Source: JAHCHG01 sp041394845 (GTDB lineage: Bacteria; Acidobacteriota; Blastocatellia; Pyrinomonadales; Pyrinomonadaceae). Taken from it: a stretch of 64,000 nt of DNA. Position 1 is the stretch's first letter, and every line of letters begins with the position of its first letter. The stretch lies in the NCBI GenBank assembly GCA_041394845.1, contig JAWKHL010000001.1, positions 682,001 through 746,000 on the forward strand, written 5' to 3'. The notes beneath the pieces were generated by a model. The model was not told the origin of the DNA and did not search any database. It worked only from the letters and a program-made list of their open reading frames with translations. Made by a program: the position numbers and the translations under genes. This document shows positions 1 to 8,989 of the stretch, in pieces.

Positions 1-178
1 CAAAGCCGAGATCGGTATGCAGAAATGGCTGGACAAGGCGGCCATCGCCACCGTCACCTACCTCCTTTTTCTTCCCCTGATCGCCCTTCCGATCATCGGC
101 GCTTATTCCCAGTACAAACTGACCGAACGGGCCTGGCAGGTGATCGAAAACCACATCGCCCAAAAAGCGTCGGTTTGA
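1..178 (+). CDS. C-terminal fragment of an unidentified membrane protein
   Basis: An open frame enters from the left edge (first full codon at 2) and stops with TGA at 176-178, leaving 58 residues. It has one clear hydrophobic segment, about residues 19-36 (TYLLFLPLIALPIIGAY), followed by a charged tail. This looks like the last membrane helix and cytoplasmic end of a membrane protein. Too little remains to assign a family. The frame and the hydrophobic profile are seen directly; that it is a real gene is inferred from codon use matching its neighbours. Confidence 0.6.
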   Translation, partial: KAEIGMQKWLDKAAIATVTYLLFLPLIALPIIGAYSQYKLTERAWQVIENHIAQKASV

Positions 179-358
179 TCCGGAAAAATTATTGAGGAGT
201 GGAGTTTTCAATTAATGCGGGCCAAAGGTTTTGAGACCCGGAAGTTTTTTTAAGGTTTCCGTTCTACAAAAAAAGGCCGGTTCAGAGGAGTTTTTTGCAA
301 ACCTTTTGAACCGATCTTTTTTGTCTTTTGCCGACCCTTTTTGAAAATTCATGAAAAG

Positions 359-388
359 CCCCGGATTTTGTTGCCGGGGGTGTTTTTC
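359..388 (+). terminator. Possible intrinsic terminator
   Basis: A 6-bp stem (CCCCGG at 359-364, CCGGGG at 374-379) with a 9-nt loop is followed by TGTTTTT. It is short but fits a rho-independent terminator for + strand transcripts from the edge gene. Confidence 0.4.
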
Positions 389-520
389 ATCCGCAAAAAA
401 ATCCCGAACGTTCCATTGATTGAATGCCCCTTGAGTTTCGTTTCGGGGGCGGAGGTTTGCAAAGGGGAGGGAGCTGTCAAGAAAAAGGATTCCCGCATTT
501 CGAGCTTTTTCAAATCCAAA

Positions 521-557
521 GGGGGATTGAGCAAAACAAGGGATCAATCCCCTTTTT
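521..557 (+). terminator. Intrinsic terminator
   Basis: A perfect 9-bp stem (GGGGATTGA at 522-530, TCAATCCCC at 544-552) with a 13-nt loop is followed directly by TTTTT. It should end + strand transcription coming from the left, so the receptor at 667 probably has its own promoter between about 560 and 650. Confidence 0.65.
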
Positions 558-666
558 CTCCCGACCGAAAAAAAACGGTTTGAAAATTGTTCCACCGAAA
601 AAGGTCTGCTAAAATTGCCGGGAATTATTCTTGAAAAAAAAATCAACAATAAAAAAAGAGGTGTGG

Positions 667-3612
667 ATGAGAAGGTTTGTCAGTTGGATATTTTCTTTTG
701 TTTTGCTGTTTCTTTTGACCGTCGGAGTTTCGGCCCAGCAACCGACGGCGACCCTGACCGGGGTGGTCAAAGATCAGAACGGGGCCTTGATTCCGGGGGC
801 GAGCGTGACGGCCACCAATCAGGGAACCAATCTTTCGCGGACGGTTACCGCCAACAGCGAGGGACTTTACGTGATCTCCAGTTTGCCGGCGGGCGTTTAT
901 GAGGTAAAGGTGTCTTCGCCGGGTTTCAAGACGCTGATCCAAAATATGGTCAACCTGAAGGTCGGGCAAACCGTTACCCTAAATGCCGAAATGGAGGTTG
1001 GAGATCTGGGTTTTACCGAAGAACTTACCATGTCTCCTCCTCTTGTCGATACCGAAACCTCCAAAGTCGATGACGTCATCGACACCCAGGAGATCGAAAA
1101 TCTTCCCTTGAACGGACGGAACTTTCTCGAACTGGCCCTTCTGTCGCCGGGCAACACGCTGGCTCCGAATTTCGATCCGACCAAGACCAACACGGTGGTC
1201 ATCTCTTCGGCCGGGCAACTGGGGCGCGGCGGCAACGTTATGATCGACGGGACCGACAACAACGACGATGTGGTCGGCGGTGCACTGATCAACGTTTCGC
1301 AGGATTCGGTTCAGGAATTTCAGGTGGCGACCAACCGTTATTCCGCCGAATACGGTCGTTCGGCCTCTTCGGCGATCAATGTCGTCACCAAAGGCGGGAC
1401 CAATGTGGTTCACGGCTCGGCCTCTTTTTTCGAGCGCGACAAAAGCTTGCAGGCCCTTCCGGCCACCTTTGACCGGAGCAATCAGGCTCCGCCTTTCGAC
1501 CGTCAGCAGTATTCGTTCACCCTCGGCGGCCCGTTCATCAAAGACCGGCTGTTCGGTTTCGGGGCCTTTGAATTTCGCGATCAGGACGGTGCGACTCTGG
1601 TCGGAATCCGCAATGTGGCCGATCAGACGATCACCCGGGGTTTCGCCGAAGCGCCGCTCAGAGATTACCTTTTCAACAGCCGTTTTGACTACCGGGCCAA
1701 CGAGGAAAACACGATCAACTTCCGGTACACGTTCGAGGACGTCAAGGCGACCGATCAGAGCAAACTCGACCGGCCGATCGGTTCCGCTTCATACCGGCAG
1801 GATCTTAAAAACCGTTTTCATTCTTTTATGGCGGGATGGTCCTCGGTTTTGTCGCCCACCATGGTCAACGAACTGAATTTCAGCGTCAATAATTTCGATA
1901 ACGCCACCGATCCGGTTTCGCAAGGGATCCAATACACCTTTCCGAGCATTCTCGACGGGACCAGTTTCCGCGTTCCGCAGGGAACCAAACAGAACCGCAT
2001 CCAGATCTCGGACAATTTCACGACCCTCATCGGCAATCACGTTTTGAAATTCGGCGGGGAATTCCAGCGGGTCGATTCGAGCCTGTTCCTCGGCGTGTTT
2101 CAGGACGGGCGGATCGAGTTCGTTCAGGATTTCGCCGATTTCGACCGCAACAACGACGGTCAGATCAACGACGACGACCTGCTTTTCGCCGTCACTTTGC
2201 GGAGTCAGTTCCCGGATCGGCCGCTTAATTTGCCCGATGTCGATAATAATTACGTCGCCTTTTTCGTTCAGGACGACTGGCGCGTCCGGCCAAATTTGAC
2301 CTTTAACATCGGTCTCCGTTACGAGGCCGACACCAACGTCAAGAACAATTCCGGTTACGGCGACATTAATCCTCTGGTCGCCTCGTTTTATCAGGGTGAT
2401 AGAAAACGCGATCTCAACAATTTCGCCCCGCGGGTCGGTTTCAACTACTCGATCCTCGGCGATAAACTGAGTTTCCACGGCGGATACGGAATCTATTTTG
2501 ACCGCGTCGTGCTGGAACTGATCACGCTTGAGCGCGGACTTGACGGCCGCGCCCTGCCGATCGCCGTCCGGGCCGGAAATGCATTGACCGATCCCAACGG
2601 GGTGCCGATCTTCCTCGATATGAACGGCCGTTTTCTTCCGTTCGCGCCGACCGTTCAGACGCCTTTTACCGGATTCATCCTGCCGGGGGCCGGGGCTTCC
2701 GGGATCAACATCATCGACAACGACCTGCAAAATCCGATGGTTCAGCAATCGAATCTCGGACTTCAGTGGGAGTTCGCCGACGATTTCGTTTTCCGGGCCG
2801 ATTATCTCCATAATTTCGGAACGCATTTTATCATCGGGCGGAACATCGGAGTGGTCAATAATCCGGTGGTCGGCGGGCCGGATCGGGTCGTTAATCTGGA
2901 ATCGAGCGTCGGTTTCAAATACGACGGAATGCTTCTGAGCGTCGAAAAACGGCTTTCCAACCATTTTTCTTTCCGGACCGCCTACACGCTTTCGAAATCC
3001 TTCAACTACGCCAACGACGATCAGATCCCGTTTTCCAACGGCCCTATAGATCCCAACAACCTGCAGCTCGAATACGGCCCGACGCCGAACGATCAGCGCC
3101 ACCGCTTTACCTTTGCCGGAACGCTTGAACTGCCCCACGGCATCCGTTTCGCCCCGATCTGGACGCTGGCCTCGGGCGTTCCGATGGACATTCTTTTGCC
3201 GGACGGCTCTTCGCGGATCCCGCAACTCCAGAGAAACGCCGGTGGCCGTCTGTTTAAGAACGCCTCGGAACTCAACGCTTTTATCGGGCAGCTCAACGCC
3301 AACGGCGGGGTCAACGGGAACCCTCTGCCTTTGGCTCCGGCCAACTCCCGGTTTAACGACAGTTTCAACTCGGTGGATTTCCGGCTTTCGAAGGTCTTCA
3401 CTTTCAAGGAAAGATTCCGGCTGGAGCCGATCGTCGAGGTCTTCAACGTCTTTAACACGACCAACATTCTGGGCGTTTCCAACACCAATTATTCCGGTTT
3501 CGGCAACGTGCTGGGAACCTCGAACTTCGGTCAGCCGGTCACGACGGCCGGCGGCGTCTTCGGTTCGGGCGGCCCCAGAGCCTTCCAATTCGCCGGACGG
3601 TTCACTTTTTAA
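667..3612 (+). CDS. TonB-dependent receptor with carboxypeptidase-regulatory-like domain
   Basis: Predicted outer-membrane active transporter of 981 aa. An N-terminal signal peptide (about residues 1-24, ending VSAQQ) is followed by a carboxypeptidase-D regulatory-like beta-sandwich (TLTGVVKDQNGALIPGASV), a plug region with the LPLNGRNFLEL motif common in this acidobacterial family, and a long beta-barrel ending in the terminal Phe (GRFTF) typical of outer-membrane proteins. ATG 667 is chosen because AAGAGG at 656-661 lies 5 nt upstream; a TTG at 631 would add 12 residues but has no ribosome binding site. The substrate is unknown; in Acidobacteriota such proteins are usually linked to uptake of large organic compounds. 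It stands as a single gene between a terminator and a long inverted repeat. Confidence 0.9.
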   Translation: MRRFVSWIFSFVLLFLLTVGVSAQQPTATLTGVVKDQNGALIPGASVTATNQGTNLSRTVTANSEGLYVISSLPAGVYEVKVSSPGFKTLIQNMVNLKVGQTVTLNAEMEVGDLGFTEELTMSPPLVDTETSKVDDVIDTQEIENLPLNGRNFLELALLSPGNTLAPNFDPTKTNTVVISSAGQLGRGGNVMIDGTDNNDDVVGGALINVSQDSVQEFQVATNRYSAEYGRSASSAINVVTKGGTNVVHGSASFFERDKSLQALPATFDRSNQAPPFDRQQYSFTLGGPFIKDRLFGFGAFEFRDQDGATLVGIRNVADQTITRGFAEAPLRDYLFNSRFDYRANEENTINFRYTFEDVKATDQSKLDRPIGSASYRQDLKNRFHSFMAGWSSVLSPTMVNELNFSVNNFDNATDPVSQGIQYTFPSILDGTSFRVPQGTKQNRIQISDNFTTLIGNHVLKFGGEFQRVDSSLFLGVFQDGRIEFVQDFADFDRNNDGQINDDDLLFAVTLRSQFPDRPLNLPDVDNNYVAFFVQDDWRVRPNLTFNIGLRYEADTNVKNNSGYGDINPLVASFYQGDRKRDLNNFAPRVGFNYSILGDKLSFHGGYGIYFDRVVLELITLERGLDGRALPIAVRAGNALTDPNGVPIFLDMNGRFLPFAPTVQTPFTGFILPGAGASGINIIDNDLQNPMVQQSNLGLQWEFADDFVFRADYLHNFGTHFIIGRNIGVVNNPVVGGPDRVVNLESSVGFKYDGMLLSVEKRLSNHFSFRTAYTLSKSFNYANDDQIPFSNGPIDPNNLQLEYGPTPNDQRHRFTFAGTLELPHGIRFAPIWTLASGVPMDILLPDGSSRIPQLQRNAGGRLFKNASELNAFIGQLNANGGVNGNPLPLAPANSRFNDSFNSVDFRLSKVFTFKERFRLEPIVEVFNVFNTTNILGVSNTNYSGFGNVLGTSNFGQPVTTAGGVFGSGGPRAFQFAGRFTF

Positions 3613-3683
3613 TGGATAACGGATAATGGATAACGGATAATGATTGGAAAAACTCCTAAATTATCCGTTATCCATTATCCGTT
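3613..3683. repeat. Heptamer-repeat inverted repeat (GGATAAC/T family)
   Basis: Tandem 7-mers GGATAAC/GGATAAT fill 3614-3641, and their exact reverse complement fills 3660-3683. This gives a perfect 24-bp stem (3618-3641 with 3660-3683) around an 18-nt loop, followed by a T-run at 3682-3687. It begins directly after the TAA of the TonB receptor and ends 9 nt before the permease start. It could work as a terminator, but the 7-bp period marks it as one of the repeat families scattered through this window. Confidence 0.85.
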
Positions 3684-3692
3684 TTTTACCCT

Positions 3693-4997
3693 ATGCAGCT
3701 CAAAAGACAACTCGGTCTGTGGACGGCCGTCGCCCTGATCGTCGGACAGGTGATCGCGGTCGGGATTTTTCTGGTTCCGGCGGGGATGGCAAAGGATGTC
3801 GGTTCGCCTTTCTGGCTGTTGGTGATCTGGGTTCTGATGGGCGGAATGGCCTTGAGCGGGGCGCTCTGTTACGGCGAACTGGCCTCGCGTTTTCCGGAGG
3901 CCGGGGGCAGTTACGTTTACCTGAGGGAGGCCTACGGAAAATCGATGGCCTTTCTTTACGGCTGGATGGTTTTGCTCGTCCTCGATCCGGGGCTGACGGC
4001 CGTCTTCGGGGTCGGGCTGGCGGGGTACGCCGGTTATCTGGTTCCGCTTTCCCCCGTCGGACAACAGTTCCTGGCGATCGCCGTGGTTCTGATCGTCGGT
4101 CTGATCAACATTTTCGGGGCCCGGATCAGCGCCGGTTTTCTACAAGTGCTGACGGTCCTCAAGATCGCCACCCTGGTCTTTATCATCGCCTACGGTTTTC
4201 TCGGCGGTTTCGGCGACTGGAATAATTTCCGGCCGTTTTTCGCCGTTCCGAAAGACGCTTTCGGGGCCATTGCCGGCGGGATGGTAGGCGCGTTTTTCGC
4301 CTTTGCCGGTTGGTGGGAGGTTACCCGTATGTCGGGTGAGGTGGAGAATCCCGAACGGAATCTGCCGAGAGCCCTTTTTATCGGAGTCGTCATCCTGACG
4401 GTCGTTTACATTCTGACCAGCGCGGTTTTCTTTTACCTGGTTCCGCTATCGCAGGTGACCAACGACGAGACCTTCGCGGCGCAGGCCGGAGAGGCGCTTT
4501 TCGGGCGGATCGGCGGGATGATTTTCGCCTCGATCGTCATCGTCTCGGTTCTGGGAACTCTGGTCGCTTATCTGATGGCCGCGCCGAGGGTCTATTACGC
4601 GATGGCCCGCGACGGTCTTTTTTTCGAATCATTCGGCCAACCCCATCCGAAATTCGAAACGCCGCACCGGGCCATCTTGATCCAGCTGGTTCTGGCTTTC
4701 CTGCTCATCCTGACGGGAACCTTCAACCAGATCATCTCTTATTTTTTCTTTATCGTGGTAGTGTTTATCGCCCTCACGGTGATCGGGCTGTTCCGGATCC
4801 ACAAAAGGAAATTCGACGGTTACAAAACCGTTCTTTTCCCGCTGACGCCGCTTTTCTTTTTGCTGATCACGGCGTTGGTTCTCCTGATGGTCGCGATGCG
4901 CGATCCGTTCCACAGCTTTCTCGGAGCGGGGGTTGTCATCCTCGGTATTCCCGTTTATCATTTATTTTTCAAACACAAACCGAAATCCGAAATCTAA
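3693..4997 (+). CDS. APC-superfamily amino acid permease
   Basis: Inner-membrane amino acid transporter of 434 aa with about 12 hydrophobic segments. The first helices carry the APC-type pattern (VGQVIAVGIFLVPAGMA), followed by a GELASRFPEAGGSYVYLREAYG stretch (broken here by its usual short loops) that is characteristic of amino acid/polyamine antiporters of the L-type branch. Length fits the family. Substrate cannot be read from the sequence. No Shine-Dalgarno motif precedes ATG 3693; the leader lies within a heptamer inverted repeat. The last residues and stop codon (KPKSEI) are encoded by a second heptamer repeat, so the C-terminal tail seems to have been replaced or extended by repeat DNA. 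Confidence 0.9.
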   Translation: MQLKRQLGLWTAVALIVGQVIAVGIFLVPAGMAKDVGSPFWLLVIWVLMGGMALSGALCYGELASRFPEAGGSYVYLREAYGKSMAFLYGWMVLLVLDPGLTAVFGVGLAGYAGYLVPLSPVGQQFLAIAVVLIVGLINIFGARISAGFLQVLTVLKIATLVFIIAYGFLGGFGDWNNFRPFFAVPKDAFGAIAGGMVGAFFAFAGWWEVTRMSGEVENPERNLPRALFIGVVILTVVYILTSAVFFYLVPLSQVTNDETFAAQAGEALFGRIGGMIFASIVIVSVLGTLVAYLMAAPRVYYAMARDGLFFESFGQPHPKFETPHRAILIQLVLAFLLILTGTFNQIISYFFFIVVVFIALTVIGLFRIHKRKFDGYKTVLFPLTPLFFLLITALVLLMVAMRDPFHSFLGAGVVILGIPVYHLFFKHKPKSEI

Positions 4998-5011
4998 AAT
5001 CCAAAAACGAA
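4978..5011. repeat. Heptamer repeat, ATCCAAA/ATCCGAA family
   Basis: Degenerate 7-bp units (ATCCGAA, ATCTAAA, ATCCAAA) run from the last codons of the permease, through its stop codon, to just before the start of the peroxidase gene. The same family recurs at 54477, 56111, 58469 and 61714. Confidence 0.7.
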
Positions 5012-5013
5012 AT

Positions 5014-5603
<590 letters not shown>

Positions 5604-5607
<4 letters not shown>

Positions 5608-6185
5608 AGAGGATTTGCGTATTCTGCGGTTCGAATCCGGGAAATGATCCGGTTTTTATCGAAACGGCCCGGGAGGTCGGGGAGTTTCTGGCCGGAGAAA
5701 ACATCGAACTGGTTTACGGGGGCGGAAGGATCGGTCTGATGGGCCGGATCGCCGATACGGTTTTGGCCGCCGGGGGGCGGGTAACCGGCGTCATCCCGGA
5801 ATCTATGGCCCGCAAGGAAAGGGCTCATCGGGGGTTGACCGATCTTAGGATCGTCCGGTCGATGCACGAACGAAAGGCTTTGATGGCCGAACTGTCCGAC
5901 GGGTTCATCGCTCTTCCGGGCGGGTTCGGGACGTTTGAGGAATTTTGCGAGATCCTCACCTGGTCTCAGCTCGGTTTTCACGCCAAGCCCTGCGGTCTTT
6001 TGAACGTCGGTGGTTTTTACGACCATTTGATCGAACTTTTTGACGTTTCGGCTTCGAGCGGTTTCATTCGCCCGGAACACCGACGTTTGGTTCTGGTCGA
6101 AAAAAGCGTCGAAAAACTGTTTGAAATGATGAGGGAATTTCGTCCCGTCCCGGTGGAAAAATGGATCGATAAGGAATCCACTTGA
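5604..6185 (+). CDS. LOG family protein (TIGR00730 type nucleoside-5'-monophosphate phosphoribohydrolase)
   Basis: 193 aa with the family signature PGGFGTFEEFCEI (about residues 111-123) and an N-terminal Rossmann-like start (ICVFCGSNPGNDPVF) plus GGGRIGLMG. LOG-family proteins cleave nucleoside monophosphates such as cytokinin riboside 5'-monophosphate to base and ribose phosphate; in bacteria the natural substrate is often unclear. Its ATG overlaps the stop of the peroxidase by 4 nt (ATGA), so the two are translationally coupled. A joint role in stress or nucleotide turnover is an inference. A CTTTACG/CTTTACA direct repeat follows at 6201. Confidence 0.9.
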
Positions 6186-6200
6186 ACTTGGTCCCGGCAA

Positions 6201-6218
6201 CTTTACGGAAACTTTACA
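6201..6218. promoter_or_regulatory. Direct heptamer pair CTTTACG-N4-CTTTACA, possible operator
   Basis: Two near-identical heptamers (6201-6207 and 6212-6218) lie 11 bp apart, one DNA turn, upstream of the VWFA gene. The same arrangement occurs at 40733. OmpR/PhoB-type regulators bind such repeats, but no cognate regulator is identified and chance is possible in AT-rich DNA. Confidence 0.3.
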
Positions 6219-6299
6219 AAATTTTGTTCCACCTTTTTTCTCCCGATTGCATCAAAAGGGCAAAACCGAAGTTTTTCTGTTCAAAAAGAGGTAAAAAAA

Positions 6300-7514
6300 A
6301 TGTTGAAAAAAGCCCTGTTCGTCGGATTGTTAATGCTTTTGGCGGGAACTTTTGTTTGGGCCCAATCGGGCCGGCGCATCAGATCGGCCCCGACACCCTA
6401 TCCGTCCCCCGAAAAAACCGAGGATGCCGGTGGATATTCGGAATCGGCTCCGAACCGGGCCGTTTCCATTTACGCCCGCCCCAAACGGGAAAAGAAATCC
6501 AAGGCCGATAAAAAAGATAAGGATCAGGCGGGGGAAAACTCCCAGACCGACGCCGACCTGCCGGACGGCGAAGAGGTCGTCAAGATCGAATCGAGCCTGA
6601 TCACCGTTCCGGTTTCGGTTTATGACCGCAACGGGATTTACATTTCGGGGCTCGAAGATTATAACTTCAAGATTTTCGAGGACGGCAAAGAACAGGAGAT
6701 AGCCGTTTTCGGAACCACCGATAAACCCGTTACTGTGGTTCTCGTTCTCGATATGAGTTCTTCGGCGGCTTACAAGATCGAAGAGATCCGTTCGGCCGCC
6801 TCTTCTTTCGTTTCCCTCCTCAAACCGGCCGACAGCGTGATGGTCATCAATTTCGACGATCGCGTCAACGTCCTGACCGATCCGACGACCGATCGGGAAA
6901 AGATCTACAAGGCGATCAATCGTTCGAGTTTCGGGGGCGGGACCGCGCTTTACGATGCGGTTGCCAAGGCGCTGGGACGGAAACTCGAGAAGGTCGAGGG
7001 CCGGAAAGCCGTGATCCTGTTCACCGACGGGGTCGATACCACCTCGAACTGGAACACCTTTGAATCGACCCTCCGGGACGCCGAGGAATCGGACGCGATG
7101 ATCTTTCCGATCTATTACAACACTTTTCTGGCCGTTCGCGGGATCGGCGGCGGCGGCGGAGTCATGACCACCCCGCCGACCATCGGGATTCCGGGAACCA
7201 TCGGAGGTCAGGCTCCGCGCGGAACCCGGAGCGAAGATTACGCCCGCGGCCGGGCCTATCTGAGCGAACTTGCCGAGATAACCGGCGGAAGGGTTTTCCG
7301 CCCCGATTCAACTCCGGGAGGTTTGAAATCCGCTTTTGCCGGTATCGCCGAAGAACTCAGCCGACAGTATTTTCTCGGTTATTATCCGATCGACATCGGC
7401 AAGGACGGCGATCGAAAACAGATCAGAGTCCGGGTCAACCGGCCCAACCTGATCATTCGGGCCCGCGATTCCTACATCGTCGGGGCCAATAAAACCGACG
7501 GGGACGAGAACTAA
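6300..7514 (+). CDS. Exported acidobacterial VWFA-related protein
   Basis: 404 aa. A signal peptide (residues 1-21, ending VWAQS) is followed by a charged linker of about 70 residues and a von Willebrand factor A domain with a MIDAS motif (VLDMSSS, D-x-S-x-S) and matching Thr/Asp positions (FTDGVDTTS). This fits the Acidobacteria-specific VWFA-related family (TIGR03436). A glycine-rich loop (GIGGGGGVMTTPP) interrupts the domain. The C-terminal part (SRQYFLGYYP) is typical of the family. It is likely periplasmic or cell-surface and involved in metal-dependent protein binding; the partner is unknown. GAGG 11 nt before ATG supports the start. A terminator follows at 7541. Confidence 0.9.
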   Translation: MLKKALFVGLLMLLAGTFVWAQSGRRIRSAPTPYPSPEKTEDAGGYSESAPNRAVSIYARPKREKKSKADKKDKDQAGENSQTDADLPDGEEVVKIESSLITVPVSVYDRNGIYISGLEDYNFKIFEDGKEQEIAVFGTTDKPVTVVLVLDMSSSAAYKIEEIRSAASSFVSLLKPADSVMVINFDDRVNVLTDPTTDREKIYKAINRSSFGGGTALYDAVAKALGRKLEKVEGRKAVILFTDGVDTTSNWNTFESTLRDAEESDAMIFPIYYNTFLAVRGIGGGGGVMTTPPTIGIPGTIGGQAPRGTRSEDYARGRAYLSELAEITGGRVFRPDSTPGGLKSAFAGIAEELSRQYFLGYYPIDIGKDGDRKQIRVRVNRPNLIIRARDSYIVGANKTDGDEN

Positions 7515-7540
7515 CCGGGGTGAAAAAAGATGAAAAAAAC

Positions 7541-7578
7541 GGCGGTCGGATCAATTTTGATCGGCCGCCTTTTCTTTG
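7541..7578 (+). terminator. Intrinsic terminator
   Basis: GGCGGTC-GGATCAA (7541-7554) pairs imperfectly with TTGATC-GGCCGCC (7557-7569), followed by TTTTCTTTG. It ends the VWFA transcript and isolates hutI. Confidence 0.75.
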
Positions 7579-7689
7579 TTTGAAATAATTTAAAAATGCG
7601 TCCGCTACTTTTTATCTCCCCGAACGTTTATAATTGAAGACAAGGAATTACCCGAACATTTCCCGCAAAGAAAACAATAAATTCGAATT

Positions 7690-8988
7690 ATGAAAGTCGA
7701 TCTGATCATCATCAACGCCTTTGAACTCCTAACCTGCGCTTCGACCGGAAAAGCCAAAAAGGGGCCGACTGCCATGCAGGATGTCGGATTGATCCGCAAC
7801 GGCGCGGTGGCCGTGTCAGCCGGGAAGATCGCCGGGGTCGGACAAACGGCCGAGATCCTCCGCGATTTCGAAAGCGAAAATGTGCTGGATGCCGCCGGAA
7901 AGTCGGTTTTGCCGGGATTGGTCGAATGCCACACCCACGTGGTTTTCGGCGGTCAGAGGATCAATGAATTCGAACTGAGGATCAAAGGGGCGACCTATCT
8001 TGAGATCATGGAAGCCGGAGGCGGGATCATCAGCACGATGCATCAGACGCGCGACGCCGGGTTGGAACAACTTGCCGTTCAATCGCAAAAACGGCTCGAT
8101 CAATTATTGGAACACGGAGTTACGACCTGCGAGGTCAAGACCGGTTACGGGCTTTCGACCGAAAGCGAACTGAAGATGCTCCGGACGATCTTTCTGCTCG
8201 ACGAAAACCATCCGCTCGATCTGATCCCGACCTTTCTCCCGGCCCACGCTTTCCCGCCGGAATTTCGCAACCGCGAGGAAGATTACGTCGATCTGATCTG
8301 CGAGGAGATGTTGCCGGCGGCCTCCCGGCTCTTTTTTGAGGAAATGGGGGAAGAAGAAGCCGAACGTCATCTGGCGCGGCGGGCCGGGATAATCTTCGCC
8401 GACGTTTTCTGCGAAAAAAACGCCTTTACTTTGGAGCAATCGAAAAAGGTCCTGCGGGCGGCAAAAGATCTGGGCTTTCGCCTCAAAGCGCACACCGATG
8501 AATTTACGAATCTGGGCTGTGCCCGGCTGGCGATCGAACTCGGAGCGGTTTCGATCGATCATCTCGATGCAATATCGACGGAAGAGATCGAACTACTGGC
8601 CCGATCGGAAACCGTCGGGGTCGTCACCCCGACGGTCAACTTTAATTTCGGATCGACGGAATTCGCCGACGCCCGCCGGTTTATCGATGCCGGTTGCGCC
8701 GTCGCGCTTTCGACCGATTTCAATCCCGGCAGCGCGCCCTGTCCATCTTTGCCGAACGCCATGGCCATCGCCTGCCGGTATCAGAAACTGCTTCCTTCCG
8801 AAGCGATCAACGCCGCCACCATCAACGCCGCTTTCGCCGTCGGTCTGGGAAACCGGGTCGGTTCGATCGAAACCGGAAAACAGGCCGACCTGATAATCCT
8901 GGATTCACCCGATCATCGGGTCCTGGCCTATGAGTTCGGCGGGAACCCGATCGAAAAGGTCTTCAAAAACGGCCGGATCGTTTTATGA
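7690..8988 (+). CDS. hutI: Imidazolonepropionase
   Basis: 432 aa, third step of histidine degradation: hydrolyses 4-imidazolone-5-propionate to N-formimino-L-glutamate. It is an amidohydrolase-fold metalloenzyme. Visible are the metal-binding H-x-H (ECHTHVVFGG, about residues 78-87), the substrate loop RIKGATYLEIMEAGGGI, the conserved KAHTDEF histidine, and the terminal region STDFNPGS carrying the metal-ligand Asp. The hutH gene lies 2.6 kb downstream on the same strand, with two minus-strand genes between them. hutU and hutG/F are not in the window. A TATAAT at 7629-7634 could be its -10 box, although no good -35 is seen. The gene ends 1 bp before a convergent neighbour. Confidence 0.95.
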   Translation: MKVDLIIINAFELLTCASTGKAKKGPTAMQDVGLIRNGAVAVSAGKIAGVGQTAEILRDFESENVLDAAGKSVLPGLVECHTHVVFGGQRINEFELRIKGATYLEIMEAGGGIISTMHQTRDAGLEQLAVQSQKRLDQLLEHGVTTCEVKTGYGLSTESELKMLRTIFLLDENHPLDLIPTFLPAHAFPPEFRNREEDYVDLICEEMLPAASRLFFEEMGEEEAERHLARRAGIIFADVFCEKNAFTLEQSKKVLRAAKDLGFRLKAHTDEFTNLGCARLAIELGAVSIDHLDAISTEEIELLARSETVGVVTPTVNFNFGSTEFADARRFIDAGCAVALSTDFNPGSAPCPSLPNAMAIACRYQKLLPSEAINAATINAAFAVGLGNRVGSIETGKQADLIILDSPDHRVLAYEFGGNPIEKVFKNGRIVL

Positions 8989-8989
8989 A

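Larger units (their letters stand above)
179..666. other. Intergenic region with two hairpins, no convincing gene
   Basis: This 488-bp gap separates the edge gene from the first TonB receptor. Short open frames occur on both strands, but they lack ribosome binding sites and have low-complexity, Phe/Lys/Gly-rich translations, so I do not call them. Two terminator-like hairpins lie within it (359-388 and 521-557). No clear sigma-70 promoter was recognised for the downstream receptor. Confidence 0.5.

Noticed and set aside
212..649. Open frames on both strands in the first intergenic region
   Set aside because: Low-complexity translations, no ribosome binding sites, and two terminator hairpins inside them.
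1789..3588. 599-codon minus-strand frame opposite the first TonB receptor
   Set aside because: Arises from the biased codon use of the real + strand gene; no domain, start site or signal sequence.
5620..5645. tRNA-like GGTTCGAATCC string
   Set aside because: It encodes CGSNPGN of the LOG protein and no cloverleaf can be formed around it; no tRNA gene was found in the window.
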